Numbered from the stretch's first letter, positions 1-7,152 are shown. The stretch is 7,874 bases of DNA from Phyllobacteriaceae bacterium UBA1059 (GCA_002316345.1 DCDI01000070.1:17850-25723), one strand, 5' to 3'. A program made the numbers and translations. Notes: a model not told the origin generated them from the sequence alone.

Positions 1-353
1 TCTGGCCTGCAAAACACAAGGTCGGCATTTGTTCTCTTAAGCTCTGCTAATGCAATGTCAAATCCACCGGGCAAGAGGTCATCATCGGAAGCTAAGAGCG
101 CAACATAATCATTGGTGGCTAGCGCTAGACCGGCATTAGTTGCTGCGCTAACTCCTTCACGGACGGTGGACAACCTAAAGGTCATATCAGCATCGGCATT
201 GGCCCTCAACAGCTCGACAGAGCCATCGGTAGATGCATCGTCCGTTACTATTATTTGGTGCCCAGCTCGTGCAAGTTCACCGAGCTTTGGAAGTAATCGC
301 TCCAGATATGGTCGATGATTGAAGCTTGTAATGACCAGAGACACATTGATCAT
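1..353 (-). CDS. GT2-family glycosyltransferase, N-terminal part (runs off the window)
   Basis: Reading the minus strand from an ATG at 353-351 gives an open frame of 117 codons that leaves the window still open, so only the N-terminus is seen. It begins MINVSLVITSFNHRPYLERL, the first strand and helix of a GT-A fold. At about residues 35-44 comes a nucleotide-binding stretch IVTDDASTDG, and at about 87-93 an LASDDDL segment that carries the DXD-type metal and sugar-nucleotide binding acids. These are hallmarks of family GT2, inverting enzymes that act at the cytoplasmic face and add one sugar from an NDP-sugar to a lipid-linked acceptor. The ATG directly abuts the TAG of the upstream GT61 gene with no gap, which implies co-transcription and translational coupling. 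Donor and acceptor cannot be read from the sequence. Confidence in the family is high, in the substrate none. Confidence 0.88.
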   Translation of the reverse strand, partial: MINVSLVITSFNHRPYLERLLPKLGELARAGHQIIVTDDASTDGSVELLRANADADMTFRLSTVREGVSAATNAGLALATNDYVALLASDDDLLPGGFDIALAELKRTNADLVFCRP

Positions 354-2108
354 CTAGCCTATCCTATCAACCAACGCAGGCACATCAATGCGGAAATCGT
401 CGTGAACCGAATACATGCCTTCAACTCTACCGGAACGTGGACCGAACATGATTTCCACCTCGAAGCCGGCAGGCTTAGTGATTAGGTTCCAAAGGTTGAG
501 CTGATGATGTTGGCTGTCGGAATAAAGTACAACAGCCCGAGTTGAAGGACGGCACCAAAGCAAATTGGTCAACGCTGCACCTGTAGCGCCAACCACCAGA
601 TCCGCATTATGAAACAAAGCTACCTGATCTCGAAAAGTGAAGTCCTCTGGTTGAATAACCTCAAAGCCAGACTTGATCATCGAGTGGATAATTTCATCTT
701 CATTCAAGATTCTACGGTTACCAGATCGCCGACGCACGTAAAGTTTGCGACCGCCGGACTTGTCAGCGTTCAAGCTAAGACAATTTTCGACGGTTCTTTT
801 GACGGTCTTTAGCTGTTCGAAATCGAGCGTAAATTCCCAAGCTTCGGCTTTCCGACTATATATATCGAGTATCCTGGCCGTGTCCGAGACATAGTCTAAG
901 TTTTCTACCGCATAAAGAACGCCCCTCTCCAGCTTCTCTATGGCTCGACGACCCTGAAACAAACAATCTATAGCATCGTAGTAACTGGCGGGCAGATTTG
1001 CCGACAGCAGGGCCGGTAAATCTTCGGGCATTCCCACGACATTGATCGCCCTACAAAGCACCTCAGCTACAAAATGAAAATAGTTATAGTCTGCTTCGGC
1101 CATGAGGTGCACCCCCGACCTGATGACGGAATTGTTCTTCAACTTGTAGCCGAGCGCTATACGTTGATCGTCCGTAGACCAAGTTTGGCGATATTTCTGG
1201 GTTATCGTCACGTCTAATGCGGTATCGAACCACTCATCAGATAGTATACCTATATTTGGGTCTATAAGTATCCTTGTTCCAGCCACCAATTCAACGTTTC
1301 TATAATTAATGACCTTCCCGCCGTAAACCGATCGCTGAGGAGACCTTCCGCGTGATGGTTCTAAAGGATATAAGTTACCGACAAACGCGCCTTGACGACT
1401 TTCCCACGGCCCTAAAATACGGCGGTGATGGGGCGAAAACTTAAGATCTCGCCCGCGAAGAGACGTGGATACCTGTTGTTCATCTGCAAACGGGTTTGGT
1501 AGTCTGTTCTCTACAGCCCCGTACTGCACAAAATGAAACAACGGATTGCATCTAGCGGCAGCAACATCGGCATAGCGGGTAATATACCAATGAACATCAA
1601 AGTTTGGGTTCGGGCTAACTTCACGGTCTAACCCTGCTCTTAAATAATGGTGCAGCGGATGGTCAGTATATAGATTCAGTTTAGACAAACTTTCCAGATA
1701 GAACGCGGAATCAAAGTCGGGGTGCGGGTTGAACCCTTGAGCTTCTCCTTGTTCCAGGAAATGCAGCAATGGCTCTGCCTCAGTCGCTCCGGCCAAGTAT
1801 TCGCTGCGATACCAGTGGGCATCAAACAATTCGCATGGGATCCGATTTTCGAAGGTACCAAATTCAATCCAGTGTTCCATTGCTTGATGCGTCGGAACAT
1901 CTTTGTACCGAGAGGAATACTCCGCGGGATCGAAATACCGATTAGGCGCTCTTCCCTCATCCAACCCGAAGTTAATGAAGTGAAGGCGCGGATCGCCTCC
2001 GTCCGACTTGACGTCCTGATAACGCGCCAAGTAGTAGTCTGAATCGACATACCGAGCGATGTGTTCTCTTTTTGCCATTTGTGGCAAGTATCCCTTAGCC
2101 CGTCTCAC
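354..2108 (-). CDS. GT61-family (DUF563) glycosyltransferase with five N-terminal repeats
   Basis: A 584-residue protein. Residues about 20-206 hold five tandem repeats of 35-38 residues with the pattern FD..WY...Y.DV....NPL.HF...G..E.R.P.P, a type often fused to glycosyltransferases in rhizobia and relatives. Residues about 338-545 look like a GT61/DUF563 catalytic domain: YNYFHFVAEV near 341, KLYVRRRSG near 455, and DLVVGATGAALTNLLWCRP near 503-521, which matches the family's G.HGA.LTN-type motif with Thr where His is usual. No signal peptide or membrane segment is visible, so a cytoplasmic or peripheral location is inferred. It lies 6 nt after the aminotransferase and directly before a GT2 gene, pointing to polysaccharide assembly. 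The start shown is a GTG with no clear ribosome site. An ATG at 2078 (residue 11) follows an AGGGA at long spacing and is a credible alternative. The sugar transferred is unknown. Confidence 0.85.
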   Translation of the reverse strand: MRRAKGYLPQMAKREHIARYVDSDYYLARYQDVKSDGGDPRLHFINFGLDEGRAPNRYFDPAEYSSRYKDVPTHQAMEHWIEFGTFENRIPCELFDAHWYRSEYLAGATEAEPLLHFLEQGEAQGFNPHPDFDSAFYLESLSKLNLYTDHPLHHYLRAGLDREVSPNPNFDVHWYITRYADVAAARCNPLFHFVQYGAVENRLPNPFADEQQVSTSLRGRDLKFSPHHRRILGPWESRQGAFVGNLYPLEPSRGRSPQRSVYGGKVINYRNVELVAGTRILIDPNIGILSDEWFDTALDVTITQKYRQTWSTDDQRIALGYKLKNNSVIRSGVHLMAEADYNYFHFVAEVLCRAINVVGMPEDLPALLSANLPASYYDAIDCLFQGRRAIEKLERGVLYAVENLDYVSDTARILDIYSRKAEAWEFTLDFEQLKTVKRTVENCLSLNADKSGGRKLYVRRRSGNRRILNEDEIIHSMIKSGFEVIQPEDFTFRDQVALFHNADLVVGATGAALTNLLWCRPSTRAVVLYSDSQHHQLNLWNLITKPAGFEVEIMFGPRSGRVEGMYSVHDDFRIDVPALVDRIG

Positions 2109-2114
2109 CGACGA

Positions 2115-3212
2115 TCACGGCTTAAATGAGTTGATCGTCTCAGCCACATAGGCAACCTGAGCATCGCTCATAGTCGGACCGATAGGGATGCTCAACATTT
2201 GTTGAGACAAACGTTCTGCTATCGGCAAATGTATAGATGCATATTCCTTATAGCACATCTGCTTATGCGGCGGGACAGGATAGTGAACCCCAGTTCCAAC
2301 CCCGCGCTCATGCAAGAAAGATTGGAGACGATCTCGCTCCCTTGCACAAACAACAAATAGATGATGAACAGGCACGTGTCCCATGGGCTTTTGCGGTAGG
2401 ACGACTTCGTCTGTATTGATAGTGTCCAGATAATATGCTGCTATCGACCGACGCCTCTCATTCCAGCCGTTCAGTCGCATCAGCTTAACGCGCAAAAATG
2501 CTGCTTGAAGCTCATCTAGGCGACTGTTTCTGCCAGGTATCTCATGAACATACTTCTCTATCGAGCCGTAGTTGCGACGGCGTCTTACGAAGTCTGCTAC
2601 CTCGGCAGAATTTGTCGTAATCGCACCGCCGTCGCCCAATGCGCCCAAGTTCTTACCTGGATAAAAGCTAAAAGCAGCGCCGCTTCCAAAACTGCCAACT
2701 GTACGACCGCTCTGAGTCTTTGCGCCATGTGCTTGAGCGGCGTCCTCGAAGACGAGCACACCTGTCGAGTTTGCTAGCTCTTCCAATTTTTCGATATCGG
2801 CCGGTTGGCCGAATAAATGAACGGCGATAATGGCTTTCGTTTTGGTGGTGATAGCCTTAGCAACAGTATCGGCCGTTATATTGTAAGTAGCAAGGTCCGG
2901 TTCTACAGGTACAGGTATAGCTTTGCACGCGGTAACAGCCAACCATGTTGCTATAAAAGTATTGGAAGGTACTATTACCTCATCCCCCTCTCCAATACCA
3001 TGTGCCTCTAGCAGCATTATAAGCGCTTCCAATCCGTCGCTTACACCCACCGCATGAGACACGCCGCAATATTCCGCAAATTCCTTCTCAAAGGCGGCTA
3101 GCTCCGGACCCAGGATTAGCTGGTTACTCGATACCACCTCTTCAAATTTTTCTTTCATCTCTTCAAGAATGCTTTGATGAAGAGTTTCTAAGTCAAGGAA
3201 GGGGATGTTCAT
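2115..3212 (-). CDS. fdtB: DegT/DnrJ/EryC1/StrS sugar aminotransferase (FdtB/QdtB-like)
   Basis: A 365-residue PLP-dependent sugar aminotransferase of normal family length. Visible landmarks are NIPFLDLETLH at the N-terminus, SDGLEAL near 58 (phosphate-binding turn), SNTFIATW near 83, FEDAAQAHGA near 156 with Asp157 for the pyridine nitrogen, and SFYPGKNLGALGDGGA with Lys187 as the expected Schiff-base lysine. GRNSRLDELQAAFL near 227 is also typical. In this family the enzyme transfers an amino group from glutamate to a keto-sugar nucleotide. Paired with the adjacent 3,4-ketoisomerase, the expected substrate is dTDP-3-keto-6-deoxyhexose, giving dTDP-Fuc3N or dTDP-Qui3N. Its ATG overlaps the isomerase stop in an ATGA, so the two are coupled. 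FdtB and QdtB cannot be told apart by eye, so the gene symbol marks the type, not a proven stereochemistry. Confidence 0.9.
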   Translation of the reverse strand: MNIPFLDLETLHQSILEEMKEKFEEVVSSNQLILGPELAAFEKEFAEYCGVSHAVGVSDGLEALIMLLEAHGIGEGDEVIVPSNTFIATWLAVTACKAIPVPVEPDLATYNITADTVAKAITTKTKAIIAVHLFGQPADIEKLEELANSTGVLVFEDAAQAHGAKTQSGRTVGSFGSGAAFSFYPGKNLGALGDGGAITTNSAEVADFVRRRRNYGSIEKYVHEIPGRNSRLDELQAAFLRVKLMRLNGWNERRRSIAAYYLDTINTDEVVLPQKPMGHVPVHHLFVVCARERDRLQSFLHERGVGTGVHYPVPPHKQMCYKEYASIHLPIAERLSQQMLSIPIGPTMSDAQVAYVAETINSFKP

Positions 3213-3604
3213 TGCCGCACAAACCGCTCAAATTCGTTAATGTCACGTATGTAATCAGACTCGTCATACTCCATTGATGCTAGTACCAGACAAACAGCAC
3301 CCGAGCTAAAATTACGCAGCTCCCGCCAACTCCCCGGCCGCACCAGCAAGCCTTCGTAGGCCCGATTCAAGTGGAAAGAACGCCGTGTAAAGCCATCATA
3401 TAGTTCGACCTCAAACGACCCTGAGACAGCCACTATCAATTGCTGAAGCTCCCTGTGTGCGTGGGCTCCCCTTTCAGCGCCGCCTGGAACGTCGTAGAGG
3501 TAGTAAACGCGTTTAATCGAAAAATCGATCGGCGCACCCAACTCTACAAAACCAAGGTTTCCTCGCCGATCATTAACATGCGGGATGGTAACAATTTGGG
3601 ACAT
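3209..3604 (-). CDS. fdtA: FdtA/QdtA-type dTDP-4-keto-6-deoxyglucose 3,4-ketoisomerase (WxcM-like cupin)
   Basis: A 131-residue single-domain cupin, the usual length for stand-alone FdtA/QdtA enzymes. It shows RGNLGFVE near 14-21, the signature RGAHAHRELQQ near 45-55 with His48 and His50 at the positions of the conserved active-site histidines, the strand VELYDG near 66-71, RPGSWRELRNFS near 89-100, and the C-terminal EYDESDYIRD near 112-121. Known members move the keto group of dTDP-4-keto-6-deoxy-D-glucose from C4 to C3, supplying the substrate for a 3-aminotransferase. That partner gene follows directly with a 4-nt overlap. Its own ATG shares one base with the stop of the preceding acyltransferase (TAATG). 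Product stereochemistry (galacto as in FdtA, gluco as in QdtA) cannot be read from the sequence. Family assignment is firm. Confidence 0.9.
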   Translation of the reverse strand: MSQIVTIPHVNDRRGNLGFVELGAPIDFSIKRVYYLYDVPGGAERGAHAHRELQQLIVAVSGSFEVELYDGFTRRSFHLNRAYEGLLVRPGSWRELRNFSSGAVCLVLASMEYDESDYIRDINEFERFVRQ

Positions 3605-4281
3605 TATATATTTCTATTCCTGTCTTCGCACATAACATAAAATTCCTCAACAATGGAGCGAAGGCTTGGTGATGTCGGCTCTAAACCGTTTATAACGTAA
3701 GCCTCTATTTCCTCGGAGTACTCGGAAAACCCAAATTTTTTAATCGCGTAACTATTTACCATAGGTGGCGAGCGAGGTATGAACTTGCTAAAGGGACGAA
3801 TATGCCTTATAGCAGCAGCGCCCATTCCTACTATTGAATACTGCCCTACAACGGTTCTTTGATGGACCGATGAGCCTAACGCAATATTTGCACCTTTAAG
3901 TATTCGACATAGTCCGGCTAGAGCAACCATTGGCGCGATCACCACTCCATCCTGAATAAGGGCATCATGTGGCACGTGCACTTGACTCATGATGTGAACG
4001 TCATCGCCAACCTGCGTCACGTTTTCATAAGCAGGTTTTTGGATAGTTGTATGCTCCCGGATTATATTTCGGTCGCCGATGCTAATTAATTTATCGCGCG
4101 AATCGTAGCGAGGGTTTTTTGTGTCTTGGCCGGGCGTTCCTATGGTCACGAAAGGACTGACAAGATTGTCATCACCTAGCCTTACCGGACCAATGATAAC
4201 GCTATAGGGACCAATTTCATTGCCGTCGCCTAGTTCGACGGCTCCCTCAATTATGGCTGTTGGATGAATAGCATTGCCCAT
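3604..4281 (-). CDS. LpxA/QdtC-like left-handed beta-helix acyltransferase
   Basis: A hexapeptide-repeat acyltransferase. Counted from the ATG at 4281 it opens MGNAIHPTAIIEGAVELGDG, nearly the LpxA family start, and continues with repeated [LIV]GxxxxI coils (IGPYSVI, LGDDNLVSPFVTIGT, ISIGDRNIIREHTTIQ). It then has VHIMSQVHVPHDAL, which keeps the His-x-x-His-Asp motif that includes the catalytic histidine of LpxA. A helical C-terminal tail follows (about 205-246 in the long form), so the protein is shorter than typical LpxA at its end. Beside a 3,4-ketoisomerase and a 3-aminotransferase, the likely job is N-acylation of dTDP-3-amino-3,6-dideoxyhexose, as by QdtC/FdtC. True lipid A synthesis is less likely because no lpxD, fabZ or lpxB is present. 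The frame stays open upstream: an ATG at 4314 and a TTG at 4344 are alternative starts, but 4281 fits the family best and has GGA seven bases before it. It is the first visible gene of the operon. Confidence 0.82.
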   Translation of the reverse strand: MGNAIHPTAIIEGAVELGDGNEIGPYSVIIGPVRLGDDNLVSPFVTIGTPGQDTKNPRYDSRDKLISIGDRNIIREHTTIQKPAYENVTQVGDDVHIMSQVHVPHDALIQDGVVIAPMVALAGLCRILKGANIALGSSVHQRTVVGQYSIVGMGAAAIRHIRPFSKFIPRSPPMVNSYAIKKFGFSEYSEEIEAYVINGLEPTSPSLRSIVEEFYVMCEDRNRNI

Positions 4282-4344
4282 TAGCTCGTCCAAAAAGGTG
4301 GGATCAGAGTGCATCGCTTTAGGCCGTAAGTTCTCTGAAAGCAA

Positions 4345-4555
4345 CCATCCCGCGATCTTTGAACCGGCGACGTGCTAACAACTAGGAATAGCTCATCTCT
4401 GCCACAAATGTTCTGCGAGAGGTGGAGTTCGACCGCCATCGAATGATCGACTGGTGCACCGGGATCGTTTCTCGGGAGCAGAGATCTTTGAGACCGTCAT
4501 AAGCACGAAGAGGATGCTGACGCAGGCAAACCTGGCTTGCTAGAACCTCGTCCAT
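4345..4555. other. Unassigned stretch between the operon and the IS630 remnant
   Basis: About 210 bases without a gene I can recognise. Short open frames exist on both strands, including one on the minus strand that runs from about 4490 past 4345 in a frame different from the acyltransferase, but none shows a known motif. No convincing -35/-10 pair for the operon stands out. Given the transposase directly to the right, part of this may be the outer end of the IS630 element or debris of another element. I could not find a terminal inverted repeat matching the far side. Confidence 0.4.
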
Positions 4556-5516
4556 TTAATCGTACGCGTACCCGGCGGCATTGAGGAAGTTCCAGCATTC
4601 GGTTGGAGTGAAGAGGTCGCAGATTTCGTCGATGGCGGGCCGGAGGGCGTCGAAGGATTGGGCGCCGGCCTTGCGCAGATGCGCCTTGAGCTTTGCGAAC
4701 GCCATCTCGATGGGGTTCAGGTCCGGGCTGTAGGGTGGCAAGAAGAGGAACCATGCCCCCTTCTCCTTGAGGCAGGTTGCGGCCTTTGCGCTTATGGACG
4801 GCGAGATTGTCGAGGATGACGACATCCCCTTCTTGAGCGTCGGACGATTGGGTCTCGACATAGGTCTCGAAGGCGGCGCGGTTCATTGCCTTGTCGATGA
4901 TCTAGGGGACGGTCAGGCCGTCATAGGGCAGGGCGGCGATGAAGGTCTGCGTGCCCCAGTGGCCGAAGGGTGCCATGGCCTTGAGCCATTGCTCCTTTAG
5001 GCTGCGCCCGCGAAGGCGCGTCATCTTCGTTGTCACCGAGGTCTCGTCAACTAACACGAGGCGACCAGGCTGGCGACGTATCCGCGGCTGGCGGGACCTC
5101 TTCCAAACCTGCCGGGCTGCTGCAATGTCGGCGCGTTCGCATTCCAACGCCAAAGGGGCATTTTTTTGGTGAAGCCGCGCTGGCACAGAAGGCGCGACAG
5201 CATGGCCGGCGTCGCCCGAATGGCGTGTCGCGCATCAGCCGTTCGGCAAGTTCGGGGATCGTGATGTCCGCCTCACTATCCACAGTGCCGATCAGGAAGA
5301 CTTCGAGCCGGTCGAGCTTGCCGTCGCCCGGCCGCCGCCCCTGGCGACAGGAGCCGACGAGCTATGCCGCGCATTATGCTGCATCAGCTTCAAGGCGCAG
5401 CTCTAGCTCGCACCAAAACGCCGCGCTGCCGAGCGGCAGGACGCCCCACCGGCCACAAACGCGACAATCCGATCAAGAAAATAACATCGGCACCTCCGAC
5501 CTGAGTGAATCAGCAT
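4556..5516 (-). pseudogene. IS630-family transposase, decayed
   Basis: Minus-strand fragments in several frames together make one IS630-type transposase. The N-terminal helix-turn-helix reads DRIVAFVAGGASCRSAARRFGAS and is cut by TAG at 5403-5405, with ALKLMQH continuing in frame after it. Next come GDGKLDRLEVFLIGTVDSEA and ITIPELAERLMRD in a second frame (change near 5325-5340), then ATPAMLSRLLCQRGFTKK in a third (change near 5205-5215). Reading changes again at a run of seven T (5161-5167) into ERADIAAARQVWKR and LVLVDETSVTTK, the first DDE aspartate. A TAG at 4902-4904 sits where the family has Trp. VVILDNLAVHK gives the second aspartate, and a last change near 4790 leads to LPPYSPDLNPIEMAFAKLKAH with the third acidic residue, ending in CWNFLNAAGYAYD. 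All DDE acids survive but the frame does not, so it should be inactive unless complemented in trans. Confidence 0.85.
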
Positions 5517-5559
5517 CCCAAACAAATGCCAACGCCGATTCCAGTTCACCGGCGATGCT

Positions 5560-6047
5560 TTAAGCGTTATCCGCTTAATGGCAGGAATTCCGATCGCCAC
5601 CGCAAAAGTGGGTACCTCAAAGTCCGCATTCACATACACCGCCCGATATTCCTTTGATCGCCGTAAGGCCACCGCTTCATGAACGGCAGGATATCCAGAT
5701 CGATGTCGCGCATGGTATTCGCTTTTGTCACCAGCTTGTAGTCCAAGTAGCGGTGAACGACGCCGTCGGCAGTATCAAGCTGCGGCCAATAACCTCTCTC
5801 TGTCGAACTCGATGCAAACGTCGTCCGCCCCTCGCAGGAAGACTTGCCAGTGATAGGTCTCATCCCTATCCGCTGTGCAGATGGCAAGAACGGTCTTCAC
5901 GCCTTTGAGCTGCCTGTATTCCGACATGAAGAAGGTGTCGTTGCGATCGTCCCAGGTCTCCTGGCTGAGCAGCGTGAGACAACGGTTATCAAGGATGTGG
6001 AGCACCGAAGCCAAGTTCGTATAGCGCCGCATTGTACGCTCGGTCAT
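5560..6047 (-). pseudogene. DUF2971-like protein, frameshifted and 3'-truncated
   Basis: Three minus-strand frames join into one protein of about 160 residues. From an ATG at 6047 it reads MTERTMRRYTNLASVLHIL, then LTLLSQETWDDRNDTFF, TYHWQVFLRGADDVCIEFDR and LLAA. The frame changes near 5780 to LDTADGVVHRYLDYKLV and ILPFMKRWPYGDQ, then near 5653 to KEYRAVYVNADFEVP and IKRITL. This order (RYTN, W.DRND, TYH.W..F..G..GVCI.FDR, F.KR.PY.DEREYR, I..ITL) matches DUF2971-type proteins, whose molecular function is unknown to me. They are common in accessory and sometimes defence-related loci. The 6047 start is supported by an AAGGAAAG ribosome site at 6053-6060, five bases upstream. Members usually run past 200 residues, so the C-terminus is missing. 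The IS630 remnant begins directly there and probably interrupted it. The gene is divergent from the SMEK-like gene, with 181 bases between starts. Confidence 0.7.
5561..5577. repeat. Short inverted repeat TAAGCG-N5-CGCTTA
   Basis: The sequence taagcg ttatc cgctta has two perfect 6-base arms around a 5-base centre. It lies where the recognisable DUF2971-like coding stops and just upstream of the IS630 transposase N-terminus, so it may sit at or near the IS end or a target site. It also coincides with codons for the IKRITL motif, so it could equally be chance within former coding sequence. Confidence 0.35.
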
Positions 6048-6228
6048 GACGGCTTTCCTTAGCTTGTCCACGCAGTGAGTTTGTATCCTGCCTTGCCTGT
6101 GAACGATCCGAACCCGATCGGGCGGGAAGGAAGGAGTTGGCGGAAAAGTCCATAAGCACCAGACCGGCACACGTGCAATGTTCCCGATGCGTTCCCATCG
6201 TTTACTATGAGCGCTACTGGAGGGGACG
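6048..6228. promoter_or_regulatory. Divergent intergenic region between the DUF2971-like and SMEK-like genes
   Basis: This 181-base gap separates two outward-reading genes, so it should hold promoters for both. The plus side has TACTAT at 6203-6208 as a possible -10, with TTCCCG at 6181-6186 as only a poor -35 match. No clear pair is seen for the minus side. A GC-rich palindrome CCCGATCGGG lies near 6114-6123. The region also includes the left arm of the 15-base inverted repeat described separately. The promoter calls are weak. Confidence 0.35.
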
Positions 6229-6241
6229 ATGGGAATGCGTC
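6186..6241 (+). promoter_or_regulatory. 15-bp inverted repeat around the ribosome site and start codon of the SMEK-like gene
   Basis: The left arm gatgcgttcccatcg (6186-6200) and right arm cgatgggaatgcgtc (6227-6241) are complementary at 13 of 15 positions. The other two become G-U pairs in RNA, so a continuous 15-pair stem is possible. The 26-base loop holds GGAGGGG (6219-6225) and the right arm contains the ATG at 6229. It could be an RNA hairpin limiting initiation or, at DNA level, an operator: the left arm falls just upstream of the possible -10 TACTAT. If transcription starts inside the loop, only the operator reading survives. Confidence 0.5.
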
Positions 6242-7150
6242 AATTGGAAGTTGAAAACGAGCTCCGTGGTGTGGTCAGCCGTATCATAGTGCAGGTTGAG
6301 TTGGCCACGTCTCAGGGCCGGACCGACATCAACCTGGCCTTGGAAGATGCGTCCATTCCCATCCTGCGATCGGTCTACAACCTTCCGCGGCTCATCAACC
6401 CAAACCGGAAGCAGAAGAATTATCCTGGCATCGACCTGGGCGACGACCATGACCGCGTGTCGTTCCAGGTCACTTCGACAACGAGCCTGGACAAAGTCAA
6501 CTTCACGATCGGCCAGTTCATGGAACGCTCGTATTTTAACACTTTCGACGAGCTCAACATCCTGATGCTAGCGAGGAAACAGCCTTCCTATAGCCAAGCG
6601 TCGGTCGACACGCTACTCACCGACCAGTTCTCCTTTAACTGCAAGAAACACATCATCGACCTGACCGGCCTTCTCGGGCTTGTCGCGGGCTTGCGGCTAG
6701 CAGCCCGAGAGCGCGCGCTGGCACAATTTGAGCTTATCCTCGGTGAGGTGGACGCGTTCATAAGCTACAGCAACTCCAGCGTGGCTGCGCCTATGTCGAT
6801 AACGAGCAACCTACAGAAGATCCGTCTCCCCCTTCGGTTTGGGTTGCCGAACTTGGTATCGACGAGAAGGCCGTCATTGAACGCGCAAAGGCGGAACTTT
6901 CTTACCAAGATAAAGCGAAAGGGCGCAGGTCGGTCATCAAGACGGCGCTGCTTCTCCAGGGTGTGCAGACCGACGCTTGGACCTACCGCGACAACCGCCT
7001 GCTTGCCTTCCACGACATGGAGCAAAGTGGCCTCTCGGCGGTGATCGACAAAGGACGATCGACAAGTCGGAGGCTCGGGATGTCGCCAATTCGCCCGAGC
7101 CCGACAACGTCAACATCGTCAAGCAGATGCTGGCGACCGAAACCGGCTAG
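6229..7150 (+). pseudogene. SMEK-domain-like protein (PD-(D/E)XK nuclease-like), frameshifted
   Basis: The start ATG at 6229 has GGAGG five bases upstream. The first frame gives about 185 residues: MGMRQLEVENELRGVVSRII, RTDINLALED, NYPGIDLGDD near 64-73, VSFQVTSTTSLDKV near 77-90, and LNILMLARKQPSYSQ. The spacing of Asp69 and the Q-V-T strand (Gln80) resembles SMEK-type domains, which look like degenerate or variant PD-(D/E)XK nucleases and occur in predicted bacterial conflict systems. The frame changes near 6784, continuing as WVAELGIDEKAVIERAKAEL, KTALLLQGVQTDAWTYRDNR and LLAFHDMEQSGLSAVIDKG. It changes again near 7054 to TIDKSEARDVANSPEPDNVN and IVKQMLATETG before TAG at 7148-7150. Joined length is about 305 residues. 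The C-terminal part matches nothing I recognise. QLKPLSVRMDPD follows the TAG in frame, so the stop may itself be a mutation. The domain call rests on pattern memory only. Confidence 0.6.
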
Positions 7151-7152
7151 CA

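Noticed and set aside
112..318. Plus-strand 68-codon open frame
   Set aside because: It lies antisense to the GT2 gene, whose minus-strand translation has clear GT-A motifs. The plus-strand product has no recognisable feature.
1722..2042. Plus-strand 106-codon frame and the overlapping minus-strand 124-codon frame at 1676-2050
   Set aside because: Both are shadows of the GT61 repeat region. The in-frame GT61 protein explains the sequence with five matching repeats.
3604..4281. Calling the acyltransferase a true lipid A LpxA
   Set aside because: The genes that normally accompany lpxA are absent, the C-terminal region is short, and the neighbours are amino-sugar nucleotide enzymes. The LpxA motif alone does not fix the substrate.
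5030..5563. Plus-strand 177-codon open frame
   Set aside because: It is low-complexity, rich in Ser and Arg, and antisense to the IS630 transposase, whose conserved motifs are on the minus strand.
5654..6062. Plus-strand frames opposite the DUF2971-like gene
   Set aside because: The minus strand carries an ordered family pattern and a good ribosome site. The plus-strand products show neither.
6214..6450. Minus-strand 78-codon frame over the SMEK-like gene start
   Set aside because: It is antisense to a well-started plus-strand gene and has no motif of its own.
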